From Onchocerca volvulus (lineage: Eukaryota > Nematoda > Chromadorea > Rhabditida > Onchocercidae), in NCBI GenBank assembly GCA_000499405.2, contig HG738136.1, positions 2,644,646-2,708,645 on the forward strand: a DNA stretch of 64,000 bases, given 5' to 3'. Below, in pieces: positions 13,301 to 31,664 of the stretch (position 1 is the first letter of the stretch; each line of letters starts with the position of its first letter). Below the pieces are notes generated by a model. The model made no database searches, was not told where the DNA came from, and saw nothing but the letters and a program-made list of their open reading frames with translations. Position numbers and translations under genes: made by a program.

Positions 13301-13506
13301 AGTACAATGAAATTGAAAGATTCTGGAACATTCAAATCTGATGATTAAAATAATATTTTCGTAGCCTCTACATTTCATTTTTATTAAACAATTTTATTAA
13401 AAAATTGATAGAAATTTGTAATTTTCATAGGAATGACAAGATATAATATACAAACTTACTTGTGTCCGATCCGTAAACGAACAAAATATTTCGTATCATT
13501 ACTCAT
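10351..13506 (-). CDS. MLLT3: AF9/ENL-family YEATS-domain protein with C-terminal AHD
   Basis: AF9/ENL proteins read acylated lysines on histone H3 through YEATS and recruit AF4, DOT1L or the super elongation complex through the C-terminal ANC1 homology domain (family knowledge). Exons: 13506-13460, 12753-12645, 12330-12162, 11960-11689, 11376-11134 and 10590-10351, ending in TAA. All phases agree and give 359 aa, shorter than human AF9 (568 aa). Residues 1 to about 130 form the YEATS domain: THRWTVFVHS, VVFELHPDF, RRVVKEPPFEVSELGYGGF. The linker is basic and Ser-rich (KKEKENEKGRSGSN). The last 80 residues match the AHD (FEFLVRLQKKLMTLK, then SFDICKLNSSLIGKLNRI). The AHD separates it from GAS41/YEATS4. 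The symbol marks the AF9/ENL group; it could equally be written MLLT1. Two ligand-pocket positions differ from human AF9 (see findings). Confidence 0.9.
12022..12122. repeat. Inverted repeat/hairpin inside an AF9-like intron
   Basis: The left arm (12022-12057) reads GGTTTGAATTAAATTTCTTC then CTTTCCAGCAGCGG. The right arm (12076-12122) is nearly its reverse complement: CCGCTGGAAAGAAAGAAATT, then a TTCAAAACTTGAACC end. About 18 bases of spacer separate them. The hairpin lies entirely within the 201-base intron between exons 12330-12162 and 11960-11689. It could be a small foldback transposon relic or an intronic RNA stem. Confidence 0.65.
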
Positions 13507-13986
13507 TTTTCGTTGACCCAATCGGATCGATTAAACAGAATAAAGAAAAAAATATTGTAAAATCTGAAAATAGCACGCTGATAATTTCACATGATAGAAA
13601 AATTTAAAAAAAAAAAAAAATTCCCGAAAATTTCAAAAAATTAAGAAAAAAAAAAGATGAAAATCACTGGTTTCTAGAACGGAATTTGAATTGAAAATTC
13701 TTCCATATTCTTCACTTCAACAGGAATAACAAGACTATCAGAAAATCATTCTATTCCAAAATGTCTATCATAACATCACATTATTATGAAAGACAGCTAA
13801 TTATCTATTTATGATACAAATATATAGCCATACAGAACCCTCCAAATCAACATTATGAAACAGCATCAATCATTCAACAATTTTTTCTAGAGCGGGGCAT
13901 AAAAGAGGAATAGAAGTTCAATCATTGGTGAAATTCAATCAATCATTTCGGCATTTCGTAACTATCTTCGCTTTTATCATTTCGAA

Positions 13987-14034
13987 AATTACGCAACTTT
14001 GAATAGTTACAATTACGCAACTTTGAATAGTTAC
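13987..14034. repeat. 24-bp perfect tandem duplication
   Basis: The unit AATTACGCAACTTTGAATAG plus TTAC occurs twice back to back, in the spacer upstream of the AF9-like gene. Being perfect, it is probably recent slippage. Confidence 0.85.
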
Positions 14035-14720
14035 AATTTTTGTCAATCTAATTGCTTTTAAAGACAATAAACAAATTGTAAACATTCTTGACAATTTATA
14101 CACACGGAAAATGTTCAAAAACTAAAAACCATACCAAAAAATATTACAAAGAAAAAGTAATAATAAAAATGAGAGTAGTAAGGACAAAAGGTGTTGCTGC
14201 TATAGATTTGGAAAGAAAATATGTAATGGAGAAATATTTTTGATTTTGTTTTATAAAAATAACAGAGAATAGAAGGAGGAAAAGAAAAGAACAAACAAGA
14301 CTACAAGAGAGAGAATGACGGAAGTAGCAAGACAAATTGACTGATAATTATAAATGATCTTAAAAAACAGAAGAGTCTTCACCTTCCCCATCAATGTCAA
14401 TCATTCCTTATCAAGTTGAACAGAACTTCGAACTCCATGAAAATACTAAAAAATGGCGGCAAATATGTGAAACTGTTAAATCTAGTAATGAAATTTGAAA
14501 AAGAATGAATAAGAATAAATGGTCGAATTTTATTCGATTATCTACTCGATGACAATGGAAAGATTGATAATGATTAAATTCTCTGTATCACTTCATTAAT
14601 ATATAGGAGTTCAGGGAGAAAAAAGTACATTTCAAAAAATTTTTTCTTAAATCGAATAATTCTGATTTATTGAAATCTTTTCATTTGATGTAATATGATA
14701 TATACCATATTAAATCTTAC

Positions 14721-14750
14721 GTATATGTATATATATATATATATATATAC
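14721..14750. repeat. TA dinucleotide microsatellite
   Basis: An uninterrupted run of alternating T and A follows GTATATG in the AF9-CHD1L spacer. Confidence 0.8.
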
Positions 14751-15202
14751 ATTTCGTTCAGATCTGACAAAATGCTAATCCACTAAAAATTTACGAAAGA
14801 TCACTGAAGTGTAAACTTTTCAACAAATGTAAATTCAAATAAATTAAAAAACTAATACTAAATGGAATTAAAAAGAAAAAAATCATTGAAATAATTTCGG
14901 TAAATTTCTAGCAATTATTTTTCATATGATTTCAAATATGTGTCAGTACAATCAATTTATATTCAAAAAATCTCGTTAAATCTTGACCGAAAACTGTAAA
15001 GTTAGATGAAACAGCTGATACTGAGCGCAATTGTCTGAGAAAATATATCAGATTGTGATTATAATGACTGGAGTTATCTTATTGAATTTTTTTTTTCACT
15101 TTTCAATTCATTTGTCACTGCGAGCGTCAAATAATCTAATTTTAATTACCAGACATACTCATTAAGAAATCTTTACATTGCATAAACTATCAGATAAAAA
15201 CT

Positions 15203-15286
15203 AAAAGATTAAAACAAATCCAATGTATCTGAAAATTTGAGCTTAAAGATTAAAACAAATCCAGCGTTTCCAAAAATTTGAGTTTA
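15203..15286. repeat. Imperfect tandem duplication, unit about 42 bp
   Basis: Two adjacent copies share AAAGATTAAAACAAATCCA and end in AAAATTTGAG, with a few differences between them (GTATCTG versus CGTTTCC). They lie in the spacer between the AF9-like and CHD1L-like genes. Confidence 0.75.
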
Positions 15287-16104
15287 CTAATGAACAAAAA
15301 TGAGGAATAAAACATGAAGCAATCAAAAATTAGGAACAGATTAATGTTTCTAGTCTGAGAATTTGTATGAAACTAAGTTTTTTTTTATTAATGGTAAATT
15401 TACTTTATCACATATATCGTAATATCAGGAGAAAAAATTACGTGAAGCAAAAGAATGCACAAAATGAATGAATAAACAAAATTAAATATGAATTTGAAAG
15501 TTAACCTTACTTGAGATTATACTAAGAAATCGCATTTCGAATTATTACAACTATGTATAGATGTTATAATGCATTTTTTACGGATTTAATATATTTCCTT
15601 CAAGAGATTATCTTAGCCAATTTTAGAAATAGGTCTAATTATCAAATCTGAAATAAATTTGAAAATCATTAGATCGATTTAAAATTTAAAAAATTTTCAA
15701 ATATCTTATGATTTCTATAAATAAATCAAAGCCATACTCGAATTGAATTTTTAGTTCTATTTCTTGAATATTTAGCTTTGTGTGGATTTAGTGTTATAAA
15801 ATGTAAAAAAATTGCGAATTGCATCTCGTGCAAAGTTCGCTCCTTTGAACATTCATAGGCATATTTATGTTTATCTCAAAATAAAAATTGAATAAGTCAT
15901 TGCTCACTTTAATGAGAGAACTGATAAATGGAAGAAAATTTAGTTAAAAAATGCCATTTAAAATTTGCTTCCAATTCTTAAACAATTGTAGTATCTATCA
16001 ATACAATTAATTTAATGATGCCATATGATAGATATTGCCGGAAAATTACGAAAGTGGTTTAATTACCCAAGTTTGAGGCCAAGAAATGCGACAGTTTTAA
16101 ATGA

Positions 16105-16330
16105 ATGGCCAAAACGATAAACATGCTTACCACCAAAAGAAGAAATATATTTATAGACAAGGGATAAACATCTTTCCCGCCAAAACCGACAAACATGTTT
16201 GGCGCCAAAAGCTCCGATCAACAGGCAAGCAAAGCGAAATGGACCAATTATGAGGTGACGAATAGTAGAGCAGGAGAGGAGGAGCCTCGAAAAGATATAT
16301 AAGGATCGGATTTTGGAGCAGAAGGATTCC
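16105..16330 (+). mobile_element. LTR-like element remnant, copy 2
   Basis: Related to 4290-4670, with the same block order: AAACATGCTTACC, GGGATAAACATCTTTCCCGC, a further AACATGTTTGGCGCCAAAA block, CTCCGATCAACAGGC, AAAGCGAAAT, ATGAGGTGACGAA and a TATA box (AGATATATAAGGATCGG). Similarity fades after about 16330, so the 3' half is missing or diverged. It lies in the intergenic spacer between the AF9-like and CHD1L-like genes. No retroviral-type reading frame accompanies it. Confidence 0.5.
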
Positions 16331-17255
16331 TTTGGCTACAAGTTCTTTCGAACAGTTTTTGACAGTTTTTCTAGAAACTCTCTACAACAGTTCAACAGTT
16401 TCATAACGACACAATCAACGCTTCAACATCAACGAATCGACAACTCCGATTTATGTAGTCGTTCACCAAACTTTTCAATGCTGGTCAGAAATCCAGTACT
16501 TAAAAAAAAAATAATCGAGTGGAGTTTTGGTTTAAATTGTCATCGATCTTATCCTTCTATCACTATTTCATAAGATTAATCATTTTTAGAAAAATAATTA
16601 GATTGTTTTAATGAAATAAAAATGAGTCAAGGATATTTCATTAAAATCTTCGAATTTAAAAATCCAAACATAGAAAAAATTTGGAATAATAAATGTAAAA
16701 CAATACAACAAATTAATGAGAGATCATGAACAAAATATTGCATATAAGCACAGAAGAAGTAAAAGATGAGAAAAGTAAATTGCAAATTAAAGGTAGATGG
16801 AAGTTAATAGTAAGAAGTCTCGAGAATTTTGAATTTCAATCAACCTGTTTTTTTCTTTTTGAAAAATGGATTGCGTGACGGATGACCCCATCTTCCCATC
16901 TTCCTATTTAAATTAATTTCGCACATAATGAAAGAATGTATTGATTAAAATATACATTGCTTTAGTAATTTACCAAGCTAAGTTCAACTGAATTGAAAAG
17001 ACAACAAAACAATTCAAATATACGGATCGTTAAGTTTTAGATGAAAAATTTTATTCACTGTACAATTTATGATAAAGTTCAGTTTTTTGCAACTTTGAAA
17101 AGCTAGGAAAGGCCAAACAAGCAGAATGAAAGTTTTGTTTTTAAAATTACTGTAGAACTCAATAAATTCAAACTTCGCTTGCAAAAGTCGCTATTATTTT
17201 AGTTCTCTATATATTATTTCGGATTTTTTTGTTGCTCTGCTGTGTTTTGATCTGC

Positions 17256-25463
<8,208 letters not shown>

Positions 25464-25490
25464 TTTTCTAAATCCTTTACAAATTCCGCT
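25464..25490 (-). promoter_or_regulatory. Possible trans-splice acceptor before the CHD1L-like start
   Basis: On the minus strand AAAGGATTTAG precedes AAAA and the ATG at 25463. A GGATTTAG acceptor four bases before the ATG would fit spliced-leader addition. It is not a strong TTTCAG site, so this is tentative. The upstream same-strand gene ends at 25968, about 500 bp away, so an operon is possible but unproven. Confidence 0.3.
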
Positions 25491-25967
25491 GTACCACACG
25501 TAATCGAACGTCACTGGACGAATCGTAAATTTGATTCGATATTTTAAATCAAAATTCTTTCAAACTTTCCCGGAAAATACTACCTTCCACATATCTCAAA
25601 TTGACAAAAATATTTACACGGCCATGCATCATATCCCAACGGCTCATTCAACAATGAATGTTTGCTATTCTTTCTCCCTCCTTTTTGTCAAAGAAATCAA
25701 TAAATACTTTTGTAGTGAAAGCAGCACAAATGATTGCGAATGATTAAGTGCAGACTTGCTCTATCGAACATTTCCAGTAGAAAAGTTGTGGATTTTCATG
25801 AGAAATTGCAATTATGAATGTTTATGTGTACTAATCGATGATACTTGTACAGATGCAATCAACAAAGTATTCATTGTTAAAAGAATAGGACAAAAATGAT
25901 GAATAAGCGAAAAAGTTGACAATTTCAAATCAATCACTCTTCACTGCCATTACCCACAGTTTGCCAC

Positions 25968-27132
25968 TCATGCTTCTTCAGCAGATACTCCTTGGATTTC
26001 TGGCATCACTTCATCAATAGATGCTTCTTGGCTTTCGGAATTTTTTTCCAATGTTTCCCTAAATAAGTCCAGGATGAAATCAAATAGCAAAAAAGCGAAG
26101 AATTCCTCTTCCATTTCGTCCAAAACTTCTGCAATTTCTGCAGCTTCTTCTTCTGTTAGTTCTGCTACTTCTTTTTCCACGTCTGCTTCTTCTGCTTCTG
26201 CTACTTCTGCTTTCACGAGATCAATATCATCCTGAAATTATACTTAAATAAATGTAACAAGCAACAGACTCACCATGACTATGGTTTATTTTCCTATATC
26301 AAACTTCTTGATGGTACTGTCCTCAGAATATCCGTGGAATAGATTTCTTGGCAAAAAAAACCGTAATACATACTGTTACTGATAAATTACCGTAATACAT
26401 ACTGTTACTGATAAATTACTGTAATGCACACTGTTACTGATAAATGATGTTCAAATGTTAAAACATCAATTGAAAGTGTTTGGGAATGAAATCCGACAGA
26501 ATTGACAGACAAGCTTGGCACGAATATGTTTTCGGTACACAGCAATGCTCAACTCATTTTTGCATTTCTGTTTTAATTTGATTTTCCGACTACGTCTCTC
26601 GGAGTTTGTATTATTACAAAGAACGAATTTAAAATTTCGAATAAAAGTTGACGGCACTTTGTAAAATAATAATAATGCATACTGCTCTATTGTGGCAATA
26701 GCATCAGTGATAAAAACCTAACCTTAACCATGGTATCGATAGGTTCAACCGTTTCTTTTTCCGTGGGGTAAGCACAACTGATCGCAACCAGAAGAAAACC
26801 CAGAGCACTGCAAAAAACATAGAAATATCATACATTTTTATTATTCTTTATTTCAATTTTTCACTAATTTTGAAAACTTATGCTTATAGATTGCATTCAT
26901 CATGCGAAATTCACCAATTTTCAGAGGCTTTTCCAATGAAATTGCGTCTCGATGATTTCATTAGAAAGTAGCAACAGCAAAATGATTCCTAAACATGTTA
27001 GCCAACTAAGCTAAAATGAACGGAAAAGCTTTCTTTTCTAATAATCCGTATGCAATTATTTAGATATATAAAGCAAATAATTGAATTGTATGGATGCTAT
27101 GTTTACCTGATAAGATATTTTCCTGACATCAT
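25968..27132 (-). CDS. Small secreted acidic protein, family not recognised
   Basis: Three exons, 27132-27107, 26807-26723 and 26231-25968, join in frame to 124 aa plus stop. The first 21 residues, MMSGKYLISALGFLLVAISC then A, look like a signal peptide with cleavage before YPTEKETVEP. The mature part is strongly acidic and helix-prone (VKAEVAEAEEADVEKEVAEL), then has a hydrophobic patch (EFFAFLLFDFILDLFRETLE) and an acidic tail. No cysteine remains after cleavage. Splice sites are ordinary (AG|GTAAAC, AAG|GTTAGG; TTTTTGCAG, AATTTCAG). The second intron (26232-26722) carries a 29-bp tandem repeat. The gene lies upstream of the CHD1L-like gene on the same strand. I do not recognise the family; an excreted/secreted protein of a parasitic nematode is a guess from the leader. 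Confidence 0.65.
26361..26447. repeat. 29-bp tandem repeat, three copies
   Basis: The unit CCGTAATACATACTGTTACT plus GATAAATTA occurs at 26361-26389, 26390-26418 and, with a few changes, 26419-26447. It lies within the second intron of the secreted acidic gene. Confidence 0.9.
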
Positions 27133-27191
27133 TTTTCAATTCAGTGAGTTGCACCTTTGATTCGTCCAAACAAATGAGCAATAACTATCCT
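27133..27191 (-). promoter_or_regulatory. Acceptor and ATG-free 5' leader of the secreted acidic gene
   Basis: The minus strand shows TTTTTGTGTTTTCAG ending at 27190, then 57 bases without ATG up to the MMSG start at 27132. This is the arrangement expected of a trans-splice acceptor or a 5' UTR intron, and it supports the chosen start. Confidence 0.5.
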
Positions 27192-27909
27192 GAAAACACA
27201 AAAATTGAGGTCGTGCCGATTTCTTCTTTTTTCGATATTTTGAAAAAAAGAGCTAAAAAGCGAAGTCTGGAAGGCCATAAGTTCTTGTAATAAGATGAAT
27301 TCCCGACACTCATCCATATATGTTTCATCACTGGCCATCTCATTTTTTCTCATAACTTCAGCATCCACTCTTCAATCCATGCGCTTTGAAATTTCGGATG
27401 AAATTTTCGGAAAAGGAGAAATCGAAATAAACGGGAAAAAGTTGCCCGATATACGTTTTATATGAATGGAAATCCATAAAGGTAGACTCTGTGCCAAGCT
27501 TGTAATTTGATTGTTCTGATTTGAATATCAAATAATTAAGCTTTAAAATGACTGCAACCAAATTCTCGAACCAATCACATTGAGTGACGTGTCTAAAAAA
27601 AGTTTCAGAAGCAATAGGTACAGGCCACATCAGTTTATTAATCCGATTAATTCGTTCAGTATCTATGCATAGTTCTGGTTTTTGTGTAAAATATGTGATG
27701 AAACGAGAAAAGATTATATTTTAACCGAATTAATTCAAACTTTCCGACGAAAAAAAATTGAAAAAAAAATGCATCGGAATTTTTTTTCATTATTTTATAC
27801 TTTTATTTGTAAAATCAGCAACATCTGTAATCTTCTATAAGACAAAAAGATAAGCCTGTGTTATACGTCATAAGCAGAAAACATTTTCTCAGATGACTGA
27901 ATTAGCGAA

Positions 27910-28456
27910 ATGATTTATAAACATCCGAGCTATTCGGAGTTAAGGCAAGAATTACAGTGGAATGTCATTCTTGAAACAGCAAACAATCTCGAGCATTTTG
28001 ATGACATTGATAAGCTCTTAACATTAAAATGTTGCGAATGTATTAGCAAAACTGGATATTATGTAATTTTCAAGATAGAAAGTTCCCGATTAATAAGTAG
28101 TAATGTGTTTTTTAACGTTTTCGATTATTTGCACAAATTTAAGATCAGAAAGTGTCACATGGCTTACATTATCTCTATTAGATCAGTTCTTGTAGTTATT
28201 TTTAATATTTGTTTCTCATTCAATGTCTCATTTTATAGCATTAAATCATTACCGATTTTGTTCGCCGTTTCATAGTGATGGATGTATCGCGAAGTTTGCC
28301 TGTCCTTCTAAAGGTAAGAATAAGATGGAATCACTCCACAAAGATTTTTTATATCCATTCTTTATATTTATGAAATGACAAACTATACAAATACTTTTAA
28401 TACATTTTTCAGGTGGTACCATCATTAGGTATGTTACTCATACCATCAATGATTAA
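27910..28456 (+). CDS. Candidate small cysteine-containing protein (tentative three-exon model)
   Basis: Exons 27910-28096, 28239-28313 and 28413-28456 join in frame to 101 aa, ending in TAA. Signals: A|GTAGTA, TTTTATAG, G|GTAAGA and TTTTTCAG. Exon 1 is open from ATG (MIYKHPSYSELRQELQWNVI) and reaches a CCEC motif. Exon 2 reads LNHYRFCSPFHSDGCIAKFA then CPSKG. No signal peptide is visible and no family is recognised. A TTTTCTCAG acceptor ends at 27892, but a six-codon upstream ATG (27893) overlaps the proposed start. The first donor is weak. It could be a relic, or wrongly joined. Confidence 0.3.
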
Positions 28457-28570
28457 CACCAAAAGATTTAATGCATTTCTTCAGAAATGATCAGAGAAGT
28501 AGGCAGCAAGTTTTCTTCATAATATTATTCATTCAATCACAAATTTTGTCTACACAATTTGATTGAATTG

Positions 28571-28627
28571 GGATATTTCCATTATTCAGTATAATCTAAG
28601 GATATTTCCATTATTCAATATAATCAA
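28571..28627. repeat. 29-bp tandem duplication
   Basis: GGATATTTCCATTATTCAGT plus ATAATCTAA is followed directly by a near-identical second unit (CAATATAATCAA ending). It lies at the left edge of the larger duplication described next. Confidence 0.85.
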
Positions 28628-28987
28628 GTTTTTTTTCTGGTTTTTAGATTTAATCTTGAACTTGATGAAATAATTAATATTTTTTTTTGCTTCTCTGTTT
28701 TGTACTTTTCCATTAAATGCTTGCACAATGAAGACTGTCCATAAATGATGCTAGTTTTTCCATTCAATAGTACTTTATTTCTTATTGCCATCCTTCATTT
28801 AGCTCTTTCTCTATGATATTACATTAAAATTCAATCTCTATTTCATTTCTGCGAACAAGTTTCAGGAGAAGAGCAAATGAAATAAGAGAATTTGTACAAA
28901 AATGTTGTTTTGGAATGTATTTTGCATTTACCCGCTTTCTTAATTGATTTTTCTTCATATTTTTCTTACGATTTTAAATATTTCGAA
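28608..28987. repeat. Direct duplication of about 380-400 bp, copy 1
   Basis: Collinear with 29581-29987. Shared words, in order: CCATTATTCAATATAATCAA, TTAGATTTAATCTTGAA, TGCTTGCACAATGAA, CCATAAATGATGCTAGTTTT, TTTGCATTTAC, GATTTTTCTTCAT and TTAAAT-TTTCGAA. The copies differ at many sites, so the event is not recent. No coding frame is conserved between them. Confidence 0.85.
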
Positions 28988-29340
28988 GGCGACATTAAAA
29001 AAAAATAATGAAGAAAACTCGTGTATTTTTTTGCATATATTTTGAATTGTTCAGTTCATAACTGCGAAATCTTTCTTATTTTGACTCCACCTTTTCAAAT
29101 TTAGATTTTTCATTGAAATATCAATATCACCATAAACCATAGCAGATTATCGTGTTATAATCAATTTTTTTTGTCACAATGCACTGACACTATATTAACA
29201 TTATTTTTCTCTGTATGATTAGGCATTTTATCCATATAAATGAAAATATAAATGCTCCTTGTTAATTTTTACAAAACTTTGGGAGTTCAAATTTTGACAC
29301 TAAACACAGACATAATTACTACTTTTTCACGTATCATGTT

Positions 29341-29535
29341 CGTGACAATTAAAAGTAAGTGAGTGGACTGAATTTTTTCACTCCGCTCTACACCACGCTT
29401 TCATGAGCGGACAGAGAATTTATTCATCACGCCTACTTTCTGCATTCTCTGCGGCTACTTCCTGCAATGTTTCAAATTTTTCACCGATTAATTTGAAATT
29501 TTCATAAAACGTTGCTTTCGAATAGGCGCGTGTTT
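29341..29535. repeat. Dispersed repeat, copy 2
   Basis: Same family as 1645-1870. It shares GTAAGTGAG-GGACTG-like, TTTATTCATCACGCC, CTACTTTCTGCATT, TTCACCGATTAATTTGAA and CGAATAGGCGCGTG. It lies between the two halves of the 28.6/29.6-kb duplication. Confidence 0.6.
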
Positions 29536-29580
29536 TTAAATAAATAAGGTGCATAATTTAAGCCTTTCATATATTTTTCT

Positions 29581-29987
29581 CCATTATTCAATATAATCAA
29601 GTTTTTTTTTTTTTTTTTTTTTGGATTTTAGATTTAATCTTGAAATTTGCGAAATTTTTTATATATTTTTTCTTGTTTCAATGCTTTGTAATTACTTTTC
29701 ACTAATTGCTTGCACAATGAAAACTATCCATAAATGATGCTAGTTTTTCCAATCAGTAGTACTTTGTCCCTCAGCGCCATTCTTCATTTAGCTTTTTCTC
29801 TATGATACTAAAATTAATTGCAAAATCTTTTCAATCTATATTTCATTTTTGTAAACAGGTTTCGAGAGAAGAACAAATGGTGTGACAGAATTTGTATAAA
29901 AATGCTATTTCAGAATGCATTTTGCATTTACACGCATTCTTAAGTTGATTTTTCTTCATTTTTCTCCTCACTTTTAAATGTTTCGAA
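29581..29987. repeat. Direct duplication of about 380-400 bp, copy 2
   Basis: Second copy of 28608-28987, offset by about 1 kb. It contains a long T run after ATAATCAAG where copy 1 has eight T. The intervening sequence includes dispersed-repeat copy 2. Confidence 0.85.
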
Positions 29988-31664
29988 ATCAAAACTACAT
30001 GAATCATCCGTCTTTCTATAAACTTAATTATATTCATTCTGTCATTTTCTCAAATTATGATCATATTATTGTAACAAGAAAGAATAAAAGATAGTATGAT
30101 TATCATTATCAGCTGTTTTTGTTTCTAATTAGTATATTTAAGTAGTATACCTCATTTTTTAAAATACTTTTAGAGAAAAACTATCAAAAATGCTTCTGCA
30201 TTCGAAATCTAGGCGATGTTTAAAAATAGAAAATAGCATAGGAAATATTGGAATTTGTAATTTAAAAAAGTATATTTCTCGTTTTTTGCTAATTTTTCAA
30301 ATTTCCTATTACATTTTTGGATTTATCATGCTTACTGGATAGGACAAAAAAAGGAAAGAAAAAATGTCGGAAATGAAATTAGCCTAGTTTTTGAATATAT
30401 TAGTTTGTGATTGCAAAATCTTTTAAACTTTGATTGCAATTTTCCAAATTTAGATTTTACATTCAAATATCGTTTATTTCAAATTTTCTTTTTAAACTGA
30501 AAACTTAAAATTCTTCATATTTCTCTTTTCTTAATTATTTATCTAAAATATTTATTTTAAATGATACTATTCTTAATGATGCTTTTTTTATGGAAGAAGT
30601 ATAAAACAAATAAATTGCTTCATTTTTTATATCCCATCAAATACCAGTATTTTCAAGTATTTCATTTCATATTCCTATCATTAATCATTTCTAACATTTA
30701 TTGCTGCTGGAACGGAATCATATTTCTTTTGCAATTTAAACTTGAATAGACAGGTAAAACATATGGAGCAAAAAAATTTTTCTATTAAATTTTCCCCGTA
30801 GGATTTTTTCGTTTTTTTTTTTTTTTTTTTCTTTCAATTTTCAGTATTAGAAAAATTTCTTCAGATTTATTGATGCTGAATTTTTTGAAAAAAGTTCTAC
30901 AGCAGAAAATGACAGAACATCCTGTGAATTATTCTTCAACAAATTATTTTTAAATTAATTTTTACCCCCCAAAACTGCAAGTTACTCTTGCTTTCTTTTT
31001 ATATTTTAGTCTTTTACATTAACAGATTTTTGAAAAATTAGAAATAATCTTACTTTATGATGTTACTTGATGCATTATTGATTATGATATCAAAATATGA
31101 ATTCTCTGAAGAAGTTTAAAACGTAGATCGTTCTTTCCAATTTGATAACTTTTCTTTCAATAAAAAAGATTTTCTGATTTTAGCATCGAGAAATTACATA
31201 TGTGCAGCTTTTTGCTAAAAATTTTTTTCTTCAAAATTAAATTTGCTAAAATTTCAAAATTATCTACCGAAATTTTTAATAACTGTTAAAGATTTTGATT
31301 TTATTCAGAAAAAATACATTTAGGTGTCAAAAATACTCCTTTTTGTTGTTATTTCTTACATACTAATCTTATCATTTGACCAGGGATAGATTAATTTTAA
31401 TTATTTTAACTTTTTTTTTTGTTTTTAATTCGTATGAAATTTAATTTATAATTATTATACTAAAATAACTTAATGATATTAAGTACAAATCTCTAAAAAA
31501 GCATAATGCAAAAAAATATTAATATTGGAAAATATGTTAGCCAGGATATTTTGTTAAATTTTTATAATTATCAAGAGTATACTCTTGCCTTTTCTTTTTA
31601 TTATTATTATATTATTTTTTGAAATATATTGTTATTAATATTATTATTTGTAATTTTCAGAAAG
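29988..31664. other. AT-rich spacer upstream of the secreted 230-aa gene; nothing supported
   Basis: There are only short chance frames and T runs. The last 11 bases hold the acceptor TAATTTTCAG and AAAG directly before the ATG at 31665. Confidence 0.5.

Larger units (their letters stand above)
13507..17255. other. Intergenic spacer between the AF9-like and CHD1L-like genes; no supported gene
   Basis: Apart from the repeats and LTR-like remnant listed separately, the stretch is AT-rich with only chance reading frames. A frame at 16313-16573 overlaps the LTR-like remnant and has no family resemblance. Confidence 0.5.

Noticed and set aside
27141..27630. Two minus-strand frames upstream of the secreted acidic gene
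   Set aside because: They overlap each other and the leader and acceptor of that gene, show no homology and lack good internal splice sites.
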